From Pseudomonadota bacterium (lineage in GTDB: Bacteria > Myxococcota_A > Polyangia > Haliangiales > Haliangiaceae), in contig JAEYYY010000892.1 of the NCBI GenBank assembly GCA_023430775.1, positions 1 through 29,922 of the forward strand: DNA of 29,922 bases, written 5' to 3'. Below, one piece after another: positions 7,484 to 16,200 of the stretch. The stretch's first letter is position 1; each line of letters starts with the position of its first letter. Made by a program: the position numbers and the translations under genes. The notes below the pieces were generated by a model. The model searched no databases, was not told the DNA's origin, and saw only the letters and a program-made list of their open reading frames with translations.

Positions 7484-8605
7484 GTGAGCGTGATCAAAGA
7501 GATCGAGCTGTTCTTCCAGGAGGGCTCCTCGGACAAGGTCTACAACGCGACGATCGTGAAGGAGGGCGACCTCTACACGGTCAAGGTCGCGTGGGGGCGT
7601 CGCGGCAGCACGCTCAACACCGGCGCGAAGGCGGTCAAGGTGTCGCTCGCGATCGCCGAGAAGAAGTACGCGTCGCTGGTGCGCGAGAAGACGAACAAGG
7701 GCTACCAGGAGATCACCAGGGAGGTGAAGCCGGCGAAGGTCGCGCCGCCGGTCGGCGAGGGCTCGGGGAGCAAGGCGCCGCGCGCGCGGGCGCGAGTCGG
7801 TCATGTCGCGCAGCTGCTCGAGCCGATCGAGGATCACGAGCTCGACAAGTTCCTCGCCGACGAGTCGATGCTCGCGCAGCAGAAGATCGACGGCATGCGC
7901 GTGCTCACCACGATCGGCGAGGAGCTGATCGTCACCAATCGCGACGGCCAGAAGACGAGCAAGGTCGACATGCGCAAGCTCGCCGGGCTCGAGTACCTGC
8001 CGCACGGCACGGTCGTCGACGGCGAGCTCCTCGACGATGGCTACTGGTTGTTCGACATCCTGATGTGGGGCGAGGAAGATGTTCGCGACCGCGGTTACCT
8101 CGAGCGCTGGGAGCTGCTCGAGAACGAGGCCGAGCCCGCCCTGTCAGGCGACATCCGCGTGGTGCCGATCGCGAAGGGCAAGAAGGCGAAGCGCGCGCTC
8201 CACGACAGGCTGCGCGCCGCCGGTGCCGAGGGCATCGTGTTCAAGCGCAAGGACGCGCCCTACACCGCGGGGCGCGGCGTCACCCAGCGCAAGCACAAGT
8301 TCATCAAGAGCTGCGATGTCATCGTGCTCGAGAACGCCGGCAACGCCTACCTGATGGCGGTCTACGACGGCAAGAAGCTGTTCGAGGTGGGTAAGGTCTT
8401 CGCCGGCACCACGAACGAATCGCGGCGCGCGCTCGATGCGGCACTCGGCCGTGGCGAGAGGCCGATCTGCGAGGTGCGCTATCTGTACGCCAGCGACGAT
8501 CACCAGCTCTACCAGCCGGTGTTCGTGCGCACGCGCGACGACAAGATGGCGAAGCACTGCGTGCGCGGCCAGCTGCTGACGACCTGCCGGGACGTCATCC
8601 TGTGA
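7484..8605 (+). CDS. WGR domain fused to a minimal ATP-dependent DNA ligase
   Basis: A 373-residue protein. The N-terminal 85 residues form a WGR domain (VAWGRRGSTLNTG, Trp at about 37, with the following KYASLVREKTNKGY helix); WGR domains in PARPs bind DNA breaks. Next comes a nucleotidyltransferase domain with the ligase motifs in order: motif I KIDGMR (AMP-attaching Lys134), motif III VVDGELL, a WLFDIL segment, motif IV EGIVFKRKDAPY and motif V KHKFIK. The last 100 residues fit the OB-fold with its VGKVFAGTT and EVRYLY segments. The order of motifs predicts sealing of nicked nucleic acid through an enzyme-AMP intermediate, with WGR as targeting module. It overlaps the PEGA gene as GTGA. 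No Ku, polymerase or nuclease gene is nearby. RNA ligation is a less likely alternative. Confidence 0.8.
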   Translation: MSVIKEIELFFQEGSSDKVYNATIVKEGDLYTVKVAWGRRGSTLNTGAKAVKVSLAIAEKKYASLVREKTNKGYQEITREVKPAKVAPPVGEGSGSKAPRARARVGHVAQLLEPIEDHELDKFLADESMLAQQKIDGMRVLTTIGEELIVTNRDGQKTSKVDMRKLAGLEYLPHGTVVDGELLDDGYWLFDILMWGEEDVRDRGYLERWELLENEAEPALSGDIRVVPIAKGKKAKRALHDRLRAAGAEGIVFKRKDAPYTAGRGVTQRKHKFIKSCDVIVLENAGNAYLMAVYDGKKLFEVGKVFAGTTNESRRALDAALGRGERPICEVRYLYASDDHQLYQPVFVRTRDDKMAKHCVRGQLLTTCRDVIL

Positions 8606-9087
8606 AGCTCGTCCTCGCCATCGCGACGCTCGTCGTCCTCGTGGCGGTCGCCGTCGCGGGCCCGGAGGGCTACCTGTCGCTCGACTCGCAGCACTCCGCG
8701 ACGATCGAGATCGATGGCAAGCGTGTCGGCCGCACGCCGCTGCTCAAGCTGAAGCTGTCGGTCGGTCGTCACGTCGTGCGAGCGCAGCGCGACAACGGCG
8801 ACAGCCAGCGGTTCGAGGTCACGATCACGAGTGGCGCCACGCTCGAGTACCGGCTCGACTGGGACACCCGCGGCCCCGTCGACGCCAATGGCTACCTCAG
8901 CATCACCAGCACGCCGCCCGCGAGGATCTGGATCGACCATATCGATACCGGACTGACCACCCCGATCGACGCCATGCCGGTCAAACCCGGCCGCCACAAG
9001 GTGACGTTCACCGTCGCGGGCGATCGCTTCACCTACGCCATCACCATCGTCGCGGGCGAGACCACGACGATGACGAAGACCTTCTAA
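8602..9087 (+). CDS. Secreted protein with two PEGA repeats
   Basis: A 161-residue protein with an N-terminal hydrophobic segment (residues 1-19, cleavage likely after AVAG or nearby; no lipobox Cys). Two PEGA-type beta domains follow: the first from GYLSLDSQHSATIEIDGKRVGRTPL through the GRHVV strand, the second from GYLSITSTPPARIWIDHIDTG through GRHKVTF. PEGA domains are small extracytoplasmic beta modules found in cell-surface proteins. It starts at GTG 8602, overlapping the ligase stop by 4 nt, and its TAA overlaps the stop of the convergent P-loop gene. Translational coupling to a DNA ligase probably reflects compaction rather than shared function. Confidence 0.75.
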   Translation: MKLVLAIATLVVLVAVAVAGPEGYLSLDSQHSATIEIDGKRVGRTPLLKLKLSVGRHVVRAQRDNGDSQRFEVTITSGATLEYRLDWDTRGPVDANGYLSITSTPPARIWIDHIDTGLTTPIDAMPVKPGRHKVTFTVAGDRFTYAITIVAGETTTMTKTF

Positions 9088-9794
9088 GCCTCGTGATCGC
9101 CGCTATCGACGAGCGCGTACGGCCATGACTCCACCGAGGTGGGCGGCTTCGGCTTGGGCGCGACACCGGGCAACGACTGCTGCGTGAGGTTCGGGATCGG
9201 CGGGATCGTGTTGGCGCGTGCGCGCGGCCGTGGCGTCTCGACGGGGCGCAGCCCGGAGCGCGAGAGTACGAACTCGACGGCGCGGACGCGCTCCTGCATC
9301 GACACCGATTCGATCGGCAAGTACGACACGCGGTACTGCTCGAGCATCAGCTTGACCATGCCGTCGATGCGCAGCACCGAATCCCACGACACGCCGGCGC
9401 GCACGCCATCGTCCTTGAGCAATGACTGGTGCGGGCGGAGGAAGAACACGATGCCGCTCGCGACCCACGACATGTACTCGCGGAACCGCGGGTCGTTCAT
9501 CATCGTGGCCGCGTTGGTGGTGTGCTCGGCGACGTACGCCAGGTTATCGAACGCGCGATCGGAGACGAACTTGCCATCGTGCAGCTGCTCGACCGCGACC
9601 TGCCGCGCGAACACGCGCTCCTGGTACTCGCCGACCAGATCCATGTCCGTGCGCAGCGCATCGAACCCGGTCTCCATCTCCGCGAGCACGGCGCGGGCGA
9701 CCTCGGTGATCATCGGCAAGCCGAACCGGCGGCTGACGTAGCGGCAGAGCGTGGTCTTTCCGGTCGCGTGGGAGCCGACGAAGTAGATCCGCAT
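9084..9794 (-). CDS. NadR/AAA_28-type P-loop nucleotide-binding protein
   Basis: A 236-residue cytosolic P-loop protein. The Walker A is GSHATGKTT (K13, T14) right at the N-terminus, followed by RRFGLPMITEVAR, typical of the AAA_28 family that includes the nicotinamide-riboside kinase part of NadR. A VSDRAFDNLAY segment fits the family's second conserved block. The last 60 residues are Pro/Arg-rich and look unstructured. The family includes small-molecule kinases; the substrate here is unknown. It lies alone on the - strand, converging with the PEGA gene (4-nt overlap of stops) and diverging from the lipoprotein gene at 9908 across 113 nt. TATTCA lies 8 nt upstream of its ATG. Confidence 0.75.
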   Translation of the reverse strand: MRIYFVGSHATGKTTLCRYVSRRFGLPMITEVARAVLAEMETGFDALRTDMDLVGEYQERVFARQVAVEQLHDGKFVSDRAFDNLAYVAEHTTNAATMMNDPRFREYMSWVASGIVFFLRPHQSLLKDDGVRAGVSWDSVLRIDGMVKLMLEQYRVSYLPIESVSMQERVRAVEFVLSRSGLRPVETPRPRARANTIPPIPNLTQQSLPGVAPKPKPPTSVESWPYALVDSGDHEA

Positions 9795-9907
9795 CGGCCA
9801 GCTGAATACGCGATCGGTCTGACAACCGTCCGGATTGACAGTGGTTGCCGGGCACTGCCTCGATGGTGCGTCACGCGATCTCCCCCTGCGGACGTAGCGT
9901 TTCCCAC
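9795..9907. promoter_or_regulatory. Divergent promoter region between the P-loop gene and the lipoprotein gene
   Basis: The 113-nt gap separates divergent starts 9794 (-) and 9908 (+). On the + strand it has TAGCGT (9895-9900), 7 nt before ATG 9908, and an isolated perfect -35-like TTGACA (9835-9840) with no good -10 at 17 nt. On the - strand TATTCA (9808-9803) ends 8 nt before the ATG. Neither gene has a Shine-Dalgarno. Confidence 0.45.
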
Positions 9908-10903
9908 ATGCTCCGGATCGCGCTCGTCGTCGCCCTCACTGCCTGCGCGCACGATCCCGGCATGGCGCGGTTCTACGCGGGGAAGCCCGCGCCGCTGACA
10001 CCGGTCGCACCACCGGTGGCCGGCGAGGACGTACGGATCGCGATCGGAGAGCTGCCCTGGTGGACTACGGTGGGAGGCCACCGCGAGTACGTGCTCGAGC
10101 TCGGCGATCCCGACTCGACCTTGCTCGGCTCCGCGGTCGGGCCGGTGCGATCCGGCGATGTCCTGCTCGAGCCCGACGACCACCAGGCGGTGCGCTGTGC
10201 GTTCCAGCTGGTGGCGATGGGCGACTCGCGTCCCTGCCCGAGCCCTCGCGACGAGGCCGAGTCGATCGCGCAACCGCTCCTCGACCGCGCGCTGGCGGAC
10301 CTGCGCGGCAAGGCCGGCGCGGCCGGCGCGGATGGCGTGCGCGACGTCCGCTGCTACACCAGCATCGACGCGAAGGATCGAGCGCGCGACTTCTTGTGGT
10401 GCGAAGGCACCGCGATCGCGGTGGTCGCGGTCAGCGCGCCGCAGGAACCGGGCACGCGGTTCCTGGTGGTCGCCGATGCGAGCGTCGGTGCGCTCGGTGT
10501 TCAGCCGGTCGTCGGCACGACGATCGGCGTGCGCTATCGGCCACTCGAGTTCGGGTTCTACATCGCCGATCTCTCGCGCGAGTCGTTCGCGCCGCAGGAC
10601 AACGGTCTCGTCGGGCTCGGGGGCACGCTGCTCGGTCGCGTCGCGCTCGGTCGCTCGCGTGCGGATGCGATCGCCGGTGCGACCGCCGCAGTGGTCCTGC
10701 AGAACGGCGCGACCAACCCCGCGGTCGACCCGCTCTACTACGGCTTTGCCGGCATCGCCTATCAATCGCGATGGCGGATCGGCGGCTACGCGCAGCCATT
10801 CGTCCAGCTGCGCGCAGGCGCCGCACGAACGACCGGGATGGATGCGAAGACGCTACCGATGCTCGAGCTTCACCTCGGGCTGACCACCCCCGAGCGGCGC
10901 TAG
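9908..10903 (+). CDS. Putative lipoprotein of unknown function
   Basis: A 331-residue protein with a very short type II signal peptide, MLRIALVVALTAC, and lipobox LTAC (Cys 13). The middle contains a conserved-looking Cys set (VRCAF, RPCPS, VRCYTS, LWCEG) that could form disulphides in the periplasm. The C-terminal 120 residues alternate strands (ADASVGALG, GVRYRPLEFGFYIADL, GGTLLGRVALG, YGFAGIAYQSRWRIGGYAQPF), resembling a small outer-membrane-like beta barrel or lipid-facing sheet. ATG 9908 is chosen for the signal peptide and the TAGCGT hexamer 7 nt upstream; an in-frame ATG at 9845 would bury the signal. Its stop is 2 nt from that of the convergent hydrolase gene. No named family recognised. 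Confidence 0.75.
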   Translation: MLRIALVVALTACAHDPGMARFYAGKPAPLTPVAPPVAGEDVRIAIGELPWWTTVGGHREYVLELGDPDSTLLGSAVGPVRSGDVLLEPDDHQAVRCAFQLVAMGDSRPCPSPRDEAESIAQPLLDRALADLRGKAGAAGADGVRDVRCYTSIDAKDRARDFLWCEGTAIAVVAVSAPQEPGTRFLVVADASVGALGVQPVVGTTIGVRYRPLEFGFYIADLSRESFAPQDNGLVGLGGTLLGRVALGRSRADAIAGATAAVVLQNGATNPAVDPLYYGFAGIAYQSRWRIGGYAQPFVQLRAGAARTTGMDAKTLPMLELHLGLTTPERR

Positions 10904-10905
10904 CG

Positions 10906-11544
10906 CTAGCGCACGAACGGGTTCGCTCTCGCCTCGTCACCGATCTTCGTGGTCGGACCGTGGCCGGTGATCACGAGCGTGTCGGGATCGAGCGAGAACA
11001 GCCGCTCCTTGATCGAGCGCAGGATCAACTTGCCGTCGCCGCCCGGTAGATCGGTGCGGCCGATGCTGCGGCGAAACAGCGTGTCGCCCGCGAACAGGAT
11101 GCGGCCGGCATCCGCATCCTCGAGCGCGAAGCACACGCTGCCCGGCGTGTGACCGGGCGTGTGGACGACGTCGAGCGTGCGCTTGCCGACGACGATCTTG
11201 TCCTCGTGCTCGATCCAGCGCGTCACCGGCAGCGTGTCGCGGACCTTCCAGCCGAACATCGCCGCTTGCATCGCGAAGCCGTCGTAGAGAAAGGCGTCGC
11301 CCCGGTGCAGGCAGATGTCGCCGCCGTGCGCCTCGCTGACGTCGCGCGTGCAGTAGATGTGATCGAGGTGCGCGTGGGTGTGGATGATCGAGCGGACCGT
11401 GAGGTCGTAGCTCGCCACGATCTGCGCGATCCGCTCGACCTCGCCACCGGGATCGATGATGACGGCGTCCTTGGTATCGCCGCAGGCGAGGACGGTGCAG
11501 TTGCAGCCGAGCGGGCCGGCCTCGAACGTCTCGCGGAGGATCAC
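10906..11544 (-). CDS. Metallo-beta-lactamase-fold hydrolase (glyoxalase II-like)
   Basis: A 212-residue soluble enzyme with the full set of metal ligands: HTHAHLDH (H57, H59, D61, H62), the TPGHTPGS His near residue 130, the FAGDTLF Asp and a final GHGPTT His. Length and the GRTDLPGGD segment match the small glyoxalase II-like / YcbL-type thioester hydrolases, which cleave hydroxyacyl-glutathione or related thioesters; the true substrate is unknown. It starts at GTG 11544, only 15 nt beyond the stop of the SWIM gene on the same strand, so it may be the last gene of the MoxR operon. A TATGTC hexamer (11556-11551) 6 nt before the GTG offers a private start instead. Confidence 0.85.
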   Translation of the reverse strand: MILRETFEAGPLGCNCTVLACGDTKDAVIIDPGGEVERIAQIVASYDLTVRSIIHTHAHLDHIYCTRDVSEAHGGDICLHRGDAFLYDGFAMQAAMFGWKVRDTLPVTRWIEHEDKIVVGKRTLDVVHTPGHTPGSVCFALEDADAGRILFAGDTLFRRSIGRTDLPGGDGKLILRSIKERLFSLDPDTLVITGHGPTTKIGDEARANPFVR

Positions 11545-11559
11545 GAGGCGGACATAGCA

Positions 11560-13272
11560 CTACCAGCTGGCGACGCCCAGCCGCCGGCGCGCGGCATCCT
11601 CGTACAGCGCGGCGCGCAGCCAGGCGCGAGCGAACGCCTCGTGATCGATTCGCCGGCGCGCACCGGTGGCGCCACGCCCCGCATCGTGCGCGAGTGCCGC
11701 GAGATCACGCATCACCTCGGCACCGGAGCGCAGCGATCGCTCGGACAGCTGCGCGGCCTCGCGCTCGAGCTCGCCGATCGCGTGGGTCGGCAGCGTGCCG
11801 GCACCGCCGAGCACCGCGCGCTCGACCCGACGGCGGAGCGCCGCGAGCAGATCTGCCGTCGGAGGCGCGGGTGCGATCTCGAGCTTCCGCTCGGAGGCCG
11901 CGTCCTGCCGGGACACCGACAGCCGATCGAAGGCGAGGTTCGCGCGGCCGTGCCACGCGTCGGGGAACACCAGCCGGGTCTCGGTCGGCGCGGGGCCGAG
12001 CGCGAGCAGATCGACCTGGCGCGCCGTGCCGACGCGAACGCGGCCGATCGCGCGGACGGCGAAGCCCGACGCGCGGGCGAGGATCACGAGGTTGTCGCGC
12101 GCCGCGAGCGCTTGCTGCTCGAGCGGCGTGGTGAGCCGCACCGGGATGCCGTGCTGCGCCACCATCGCCACGCCGCCGGGTCCGGAGATCAGTGTGCCCT
12201 CGAGATAGAGGAAGTCCCAGCCCGCGGGGCGCAGCTCGTCGGGCGAGGCATCGTGCTCGGCGATCCGCGCGAGCTGCTCCGCGATCGGTTGTGCGAATCG
12301 CGAGGCGAGCGGTTCGGTGTCCCAGCGCGAGGGCTCGGTCGAGCGGACCGCGCGCACCTTCTGCCCGGCGCCGAGGCGGCCGTCGGCAGAGGCGGTGGCA
12401 TCGGAGACGAACAGCCCGGTGCGGCAGAGCTCGCGATGAGGAAGCACGGCATCGCCGATGCCCGCGGCCGCATCGTAGGCCCCGGCGGCGCGACCGGCAT
12501 CACCGGCGGCGACGTCGGAGCGCGAGTACATCCGGCCCTTGTCGTCGATCAGATAGGTGACCGCGCCGGCGTAGCCCGATCGCGCGACCACCGCCTCGGT
12601 GAGCACGCCGCGCAGCTTCAAGCTGCCGGCGGCGAAGTACTCGCGGCGCGCGGTACCGACCAGCTCGGCGCGACTGTCACCGGTCGACAGCGCATGGGCG
12701 ACGGCAAGCACGTCGCGTAGATCGCCGGTCAACGTCTCGAGCGCGAACTCGGGCTTGTCGGCGCGCAGGTCGCGGATCGAGCGCAGCATGCGCGTCAGGC
12801 CGGAGGCGAGGCGATGCAGCGAGGCGGTTCGGCACGCGTGGATCGCGCGCAGGAGCTCGGCCTGGGCGAACGCACCCGAGGCCTCGGCGCCGCCGGCGAG
12901 CACGTCGGAGACCGCGCGGAACGCCTTGCCTGCCGCGACGCGGGCGTCGCCGGTGATCTCCACCGTGACGTCGGTGGGCGCTGCCGCGATCGTCGGAGTC
13001 GCGGGAGCCGCCGCTCCGGCGGGCTCGAGCAGCGTCACCACCGCGGCGACGTGCAGGCACTTGGGGGAGAGCAGGCACGAGCATGCGAGCGACGTGATCA
13101 CGTCATCCTCGACGACGAACGTCACGGCCTCGCCCTTGTCGGTGGTCACCGTGGTGGCAGCCCACGTCCAGCGATCGGCGAGCAGCGGCTCGGCATCGAG
13201 GCGCTTGATCAGGCGCGGTGGGATCGCGGCCGTCAACGTGCCCGCGAGGCCGGCATCGATCTTCGGCCTCAT
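11560..13272 (-). CDS. SWIM zinc-finger protein (YehQ-like), last gene of the MoxR-VWA operon
   Basis: A 570-residue protein. The SWIM motif CxC-x5-CxH is intact at residues 64-74 (C64, C66, C72, H74), near the N-terminus and preceded by beta strands (WTWAATTVTTDKGE). SWIM modules bind Zn and mediate DNA or protein contacts. The rest is helical followed by beta strands and has no enzyme motif I can see. E. coli YehQ is the SWIM member of a similar cluster. ATG 13272 overlaps the stop of the DUF5682-VWA gene as ATGA. The frame stays open far upstream through the neighbour, but MRPKIDAGLAG is the sensible start because of this overlap and because SWIM proteins of this operon type begin close to the motif. 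Confidence 0.85.
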   Translation of the reverse strand: MRPKIDAGLAGTLTAAIPPRLIKRLDAEPLLADRWTWAATTVTTDKGEAVTFVVEDDVITSLACSCLLSPKCLHVAAVVTLLEPAGAAAPATPTIAAAPTDVTVEITGDARVAAGKAFRAVSDVLAGGAEASGAFAQAELLRAIHACRTASLHRLASGLTRMLRSIRDLRADKPEFALETLTGDLRDVLAVAHALSTGDSRAELVGTARREYFAAGSLKLRGVLTEAVVARSGYAGAVTYLIDDKGRMYSRSDVAAGDAGRAAGAYDAAAGIGDAVLPHRELCRTGLFVSDATASADGRLGAGQKVRAVRSTEPSRWDTEPLASRFAQPIAEQLARIAEHDASPDELRPAGWDFLYLEGTLISGPGGVAMVAQHGIPVRLTTPLEQQALAARDNLVILARASGFAVRAIGRVRVGTARQVDLLALGPAPTETRLVFPDAWHGRANLAFDRLSVSRQDAASERKLEIAPAPPTADLLAALRRRVERAVLGGAGTLPTHAIGELEREAAQLSERSLRSGAEVMRDLAALAHDAGRGATGARRRIDHEAFARAWLRAALYEDAARRRLGVASW

Positions 13273-16200
13273 CGGATCTGATCTCCGATCCAGCGTGCGA
13301 GCTCCATCGGAGTGAGCGCGGCGACCGGCATGCCGGCGGCAGCGACCTGCTCCGCGATCGGCACCGCGTAACGAGGTGCGCCGCGGTCGTCGAGCGCGGC
13401 GAGGCCGAGGCAGGTGACGCCCCCCTCGACCAGCGCCCGGACTTCTTGCAGCAGGCCATCGACCGAAAAGCCCTCCTCGAAGTCGGAGACCGTGATCACG
13501 ATCGTGCGCTGCGGAACGGTGACCAGCGATCGCGCGTAGCGCAACCCCTTCGCGATGTGCGTGCCGCCGCCGACCGAGACCTCGAGCAGCAGCGCGAGCG
13601 GATCGTGCGCGTGCTCCGAGAGATCGACGATCTCCGTCGAGAACGCGATGAACTTGACGCCGATCCACGGCACGCCCGAGAGGATCGCGGCCATCATCGC
13701 CGAGTAGATCACCGACGGTTCCATCGAGCCGGAGACGTCGACCACGAGCACGACGTGCCAGTCCATGTGCCGCCGGCTGCGCGACTTGAAGAACAGCCGC
13801 TCGGGGATGAAGGTCACGCGCTCGTCCTCGATCCGCGTCCGCGCGAGGTTCGCGGCGACCGTCTTCGCGAGGTGCAGCATGCCGGTCGGACGGCGCGTCG
13901 GCCGCGGGCTGATCGCGCCGTGCAGCGCGGGCCGCACGCGCACCGCGAGCTCGCGCGTCAGCTGGTCGACGACGCGCGAGATCAGCTGGCGCAGCCGCCC
14001 GAGCTGACTCTCGCCGAGGCCGCCCTTGAGCGACAGCACCTGCTCGAGCAGCTCTACCGATGGCGCCACCGCGTCGGGATCGAGCTCGAGCAGCGCGCCC
14101 ACCCTGCCCTGCGCGGCGGCCTTCGCAGCGACCTCCTCGAACACGCTGGCACCGAACAGCGCCTCGATCTCGTCGCGCCAGGCGCGCACCGTCGGGAAGC
14201 CTTCCTCCTGGCCGCCGCCGCCGCCGAGCTCGCCGCGCGAACCCTCGCCGTGCCCGGTGCCGTAGAGCTCGTCGAGCGCGCGCGCCGCGCGGCGCGAGGT
14301 CTGGTTCATCTTGTCGCGCTCGTGGCCGAGGATCATCCGCCAGCGATCGCGGATCGGGATCGCGTGATCGGGCACCACCGCTGATGCGCGCGAGGCACTG
14401 CCCGCCGGCGGAGCAGCCACCAGATCCGGGCGAGGAACTCGATCGGCAGCCGCACGCCCCGCGGCATCGGCACTCGCCGCGGCGGCCATCAGCTCGGCGG
14501 GAATCGTCACCGCGACGTCCAACCCCTGCCCTCGTGCGTCGGTCTCGCCGAGTCGCTCGCCGAGCGCGTGGAGCAACCGGCGACGCGCTGCGGTCGACAA
14601 CGTCTCGAAGCCGTGACGGAGCGCCGCCACGCGCGGCAAGAACTCCTGATCGGAGAGCCGCTCGACGCGCTCGCACAGTCCGTCGAGGAACACCGGTGAC
14701 GATTCGAACAGCGGGCCGGCGATCGCGATCGCGCCCTCGAGACGCGAGGCGAGGATCCGCCGGGTCTCGAGATCCACCGCGGAGTCGAGCCACGCGCCGA
14801 TCGTGATCGACAGCTCCTCCGCCGTGCGCGTGCCGATCAACACCTGCACGACACTCGCGGCTCCCGCGATCATCGGCGTGCCGGTCGCGACGAGCTGGTC
14901 GATCGACCAGCGCAGCCGGCCCTCGCCGAGCCCCTGATGCTCCGGCCGCTCGAGCACGCGCACGAGCTCCGCGAGCGAGCGCGCATCGGCCAGCGATTCG
15001 CTGCCGGCGAGCCCGAGGATCGATGCCACCGCCGTGTTGATGACGAGCGCGCGATCGATCGGCGGTGCGACGAACACGTCGACCTCGCCGTCGACCGCGT
15101 CGTCTGCCCCGGCGGGCAAGCCGACGATGTGCCCGGCGAGGATGCGATCGATCAGCCCGACCAGCGCGATCAGCTCGGTCAGCGTGGCCTCGGCGAGCCG
15201 CGGCCCGCACAGCTCTACCAGCCACTCGCGCACCAGCTCTCCCGCGCCCGCCTCGGCCGCCGCTCCGGCGAGCTCGACGAGCGCCACCGCGGTCAGCTTG
15301 TCGTCGGCGACCAGCCGCGCGTGCTCGGTTCGCAGCGCGCCCGCCGCGGCCTGCTTGAGGGTCACGCCGCGCAACCCGGCGAGCTCGATCACCGCCTCCG
15401 TCGAGGGTGTGAACATCACGCGCCAGGTCGCGGTCAGGCTCTCGACGCCGCCGACCGCGGCACTCTCCTGCTCGGTGCCGTACGGAATGCCGCACGCGCG
15501 CATCCGGCACAGCGCGACGTGGCGCCGGCGATCGAGCTTCGAGCGCAGCGGATCGAGCCGCAGATCCTCGGGCTCGGTCATGCTCGTCCTCGCGTTGCCG
15601 ACGCCGGTGCCGTGCCGCGGCAACCGCAGCTCGTCGAGGAGCGCGAGCACGTGTGGGGCGAGGCCGCTGCGCGGCGTCTCCGGTGCGAGGTGACCGCGCG
15701 TGCGGCCGACCATCACGTTCTCCATCGACTTCGCCACGACCCGGCCGCGCCCCATCAGCTCGCCATGGGTCAGCGCCGTCTGCACCGCCTCGACGAGCTC
15801 GCGCCGTCCCGGCGTCGCCAGCCCGCGCAGCAGCGCGAGCGAGCTCGCGACCTCGGCCGCGGCCTTGGCATCCGGCACGCTCGCCGGCAGGCCGCGCTGG
15901 CGAATGCCGCGCGTGATCTCGACGAGGCACGATGCGACGAGCACGCCGACGTCGCCCTTGTCGCGCTGGGTCTCGAACAACCGCTGTTGCCAGAGCGGAT
16001 CGCGAATGCCGGCGGGATAACCGCTGCGCTCGTCGAGGAGCTCGAAGCCGTACGGGATCAGCGAGCTGACGAGCTCGACGCGGCGGCCGCTCGCCGGTGC
16101 CGGCCGCTTCCAGAGTTTCGGTCGCGGCAGCAATGCCGCGGCGTGGAACGAGCCGACGATCGCGGCAACGCGTGCGCGTTTGGACGCAGAGCGCACCGGT

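Noticed and set aside
9835..9863. A sigma-70 promoter using the perfect TTGACA at 9835-9840
   Set aside because: No acceptable -10 at 16-18 nt spacing (CCTCGA), so it was kept only as a note within the divergent region.
11149..12720. A 523-codon + strand frame opposite the SWIM gene
   Set aside because: Rich in Arg, Asp, His and Ala with no motif, and opposite a gene with a clear motif and operon overlap; typical GC-rich antisense shadow.
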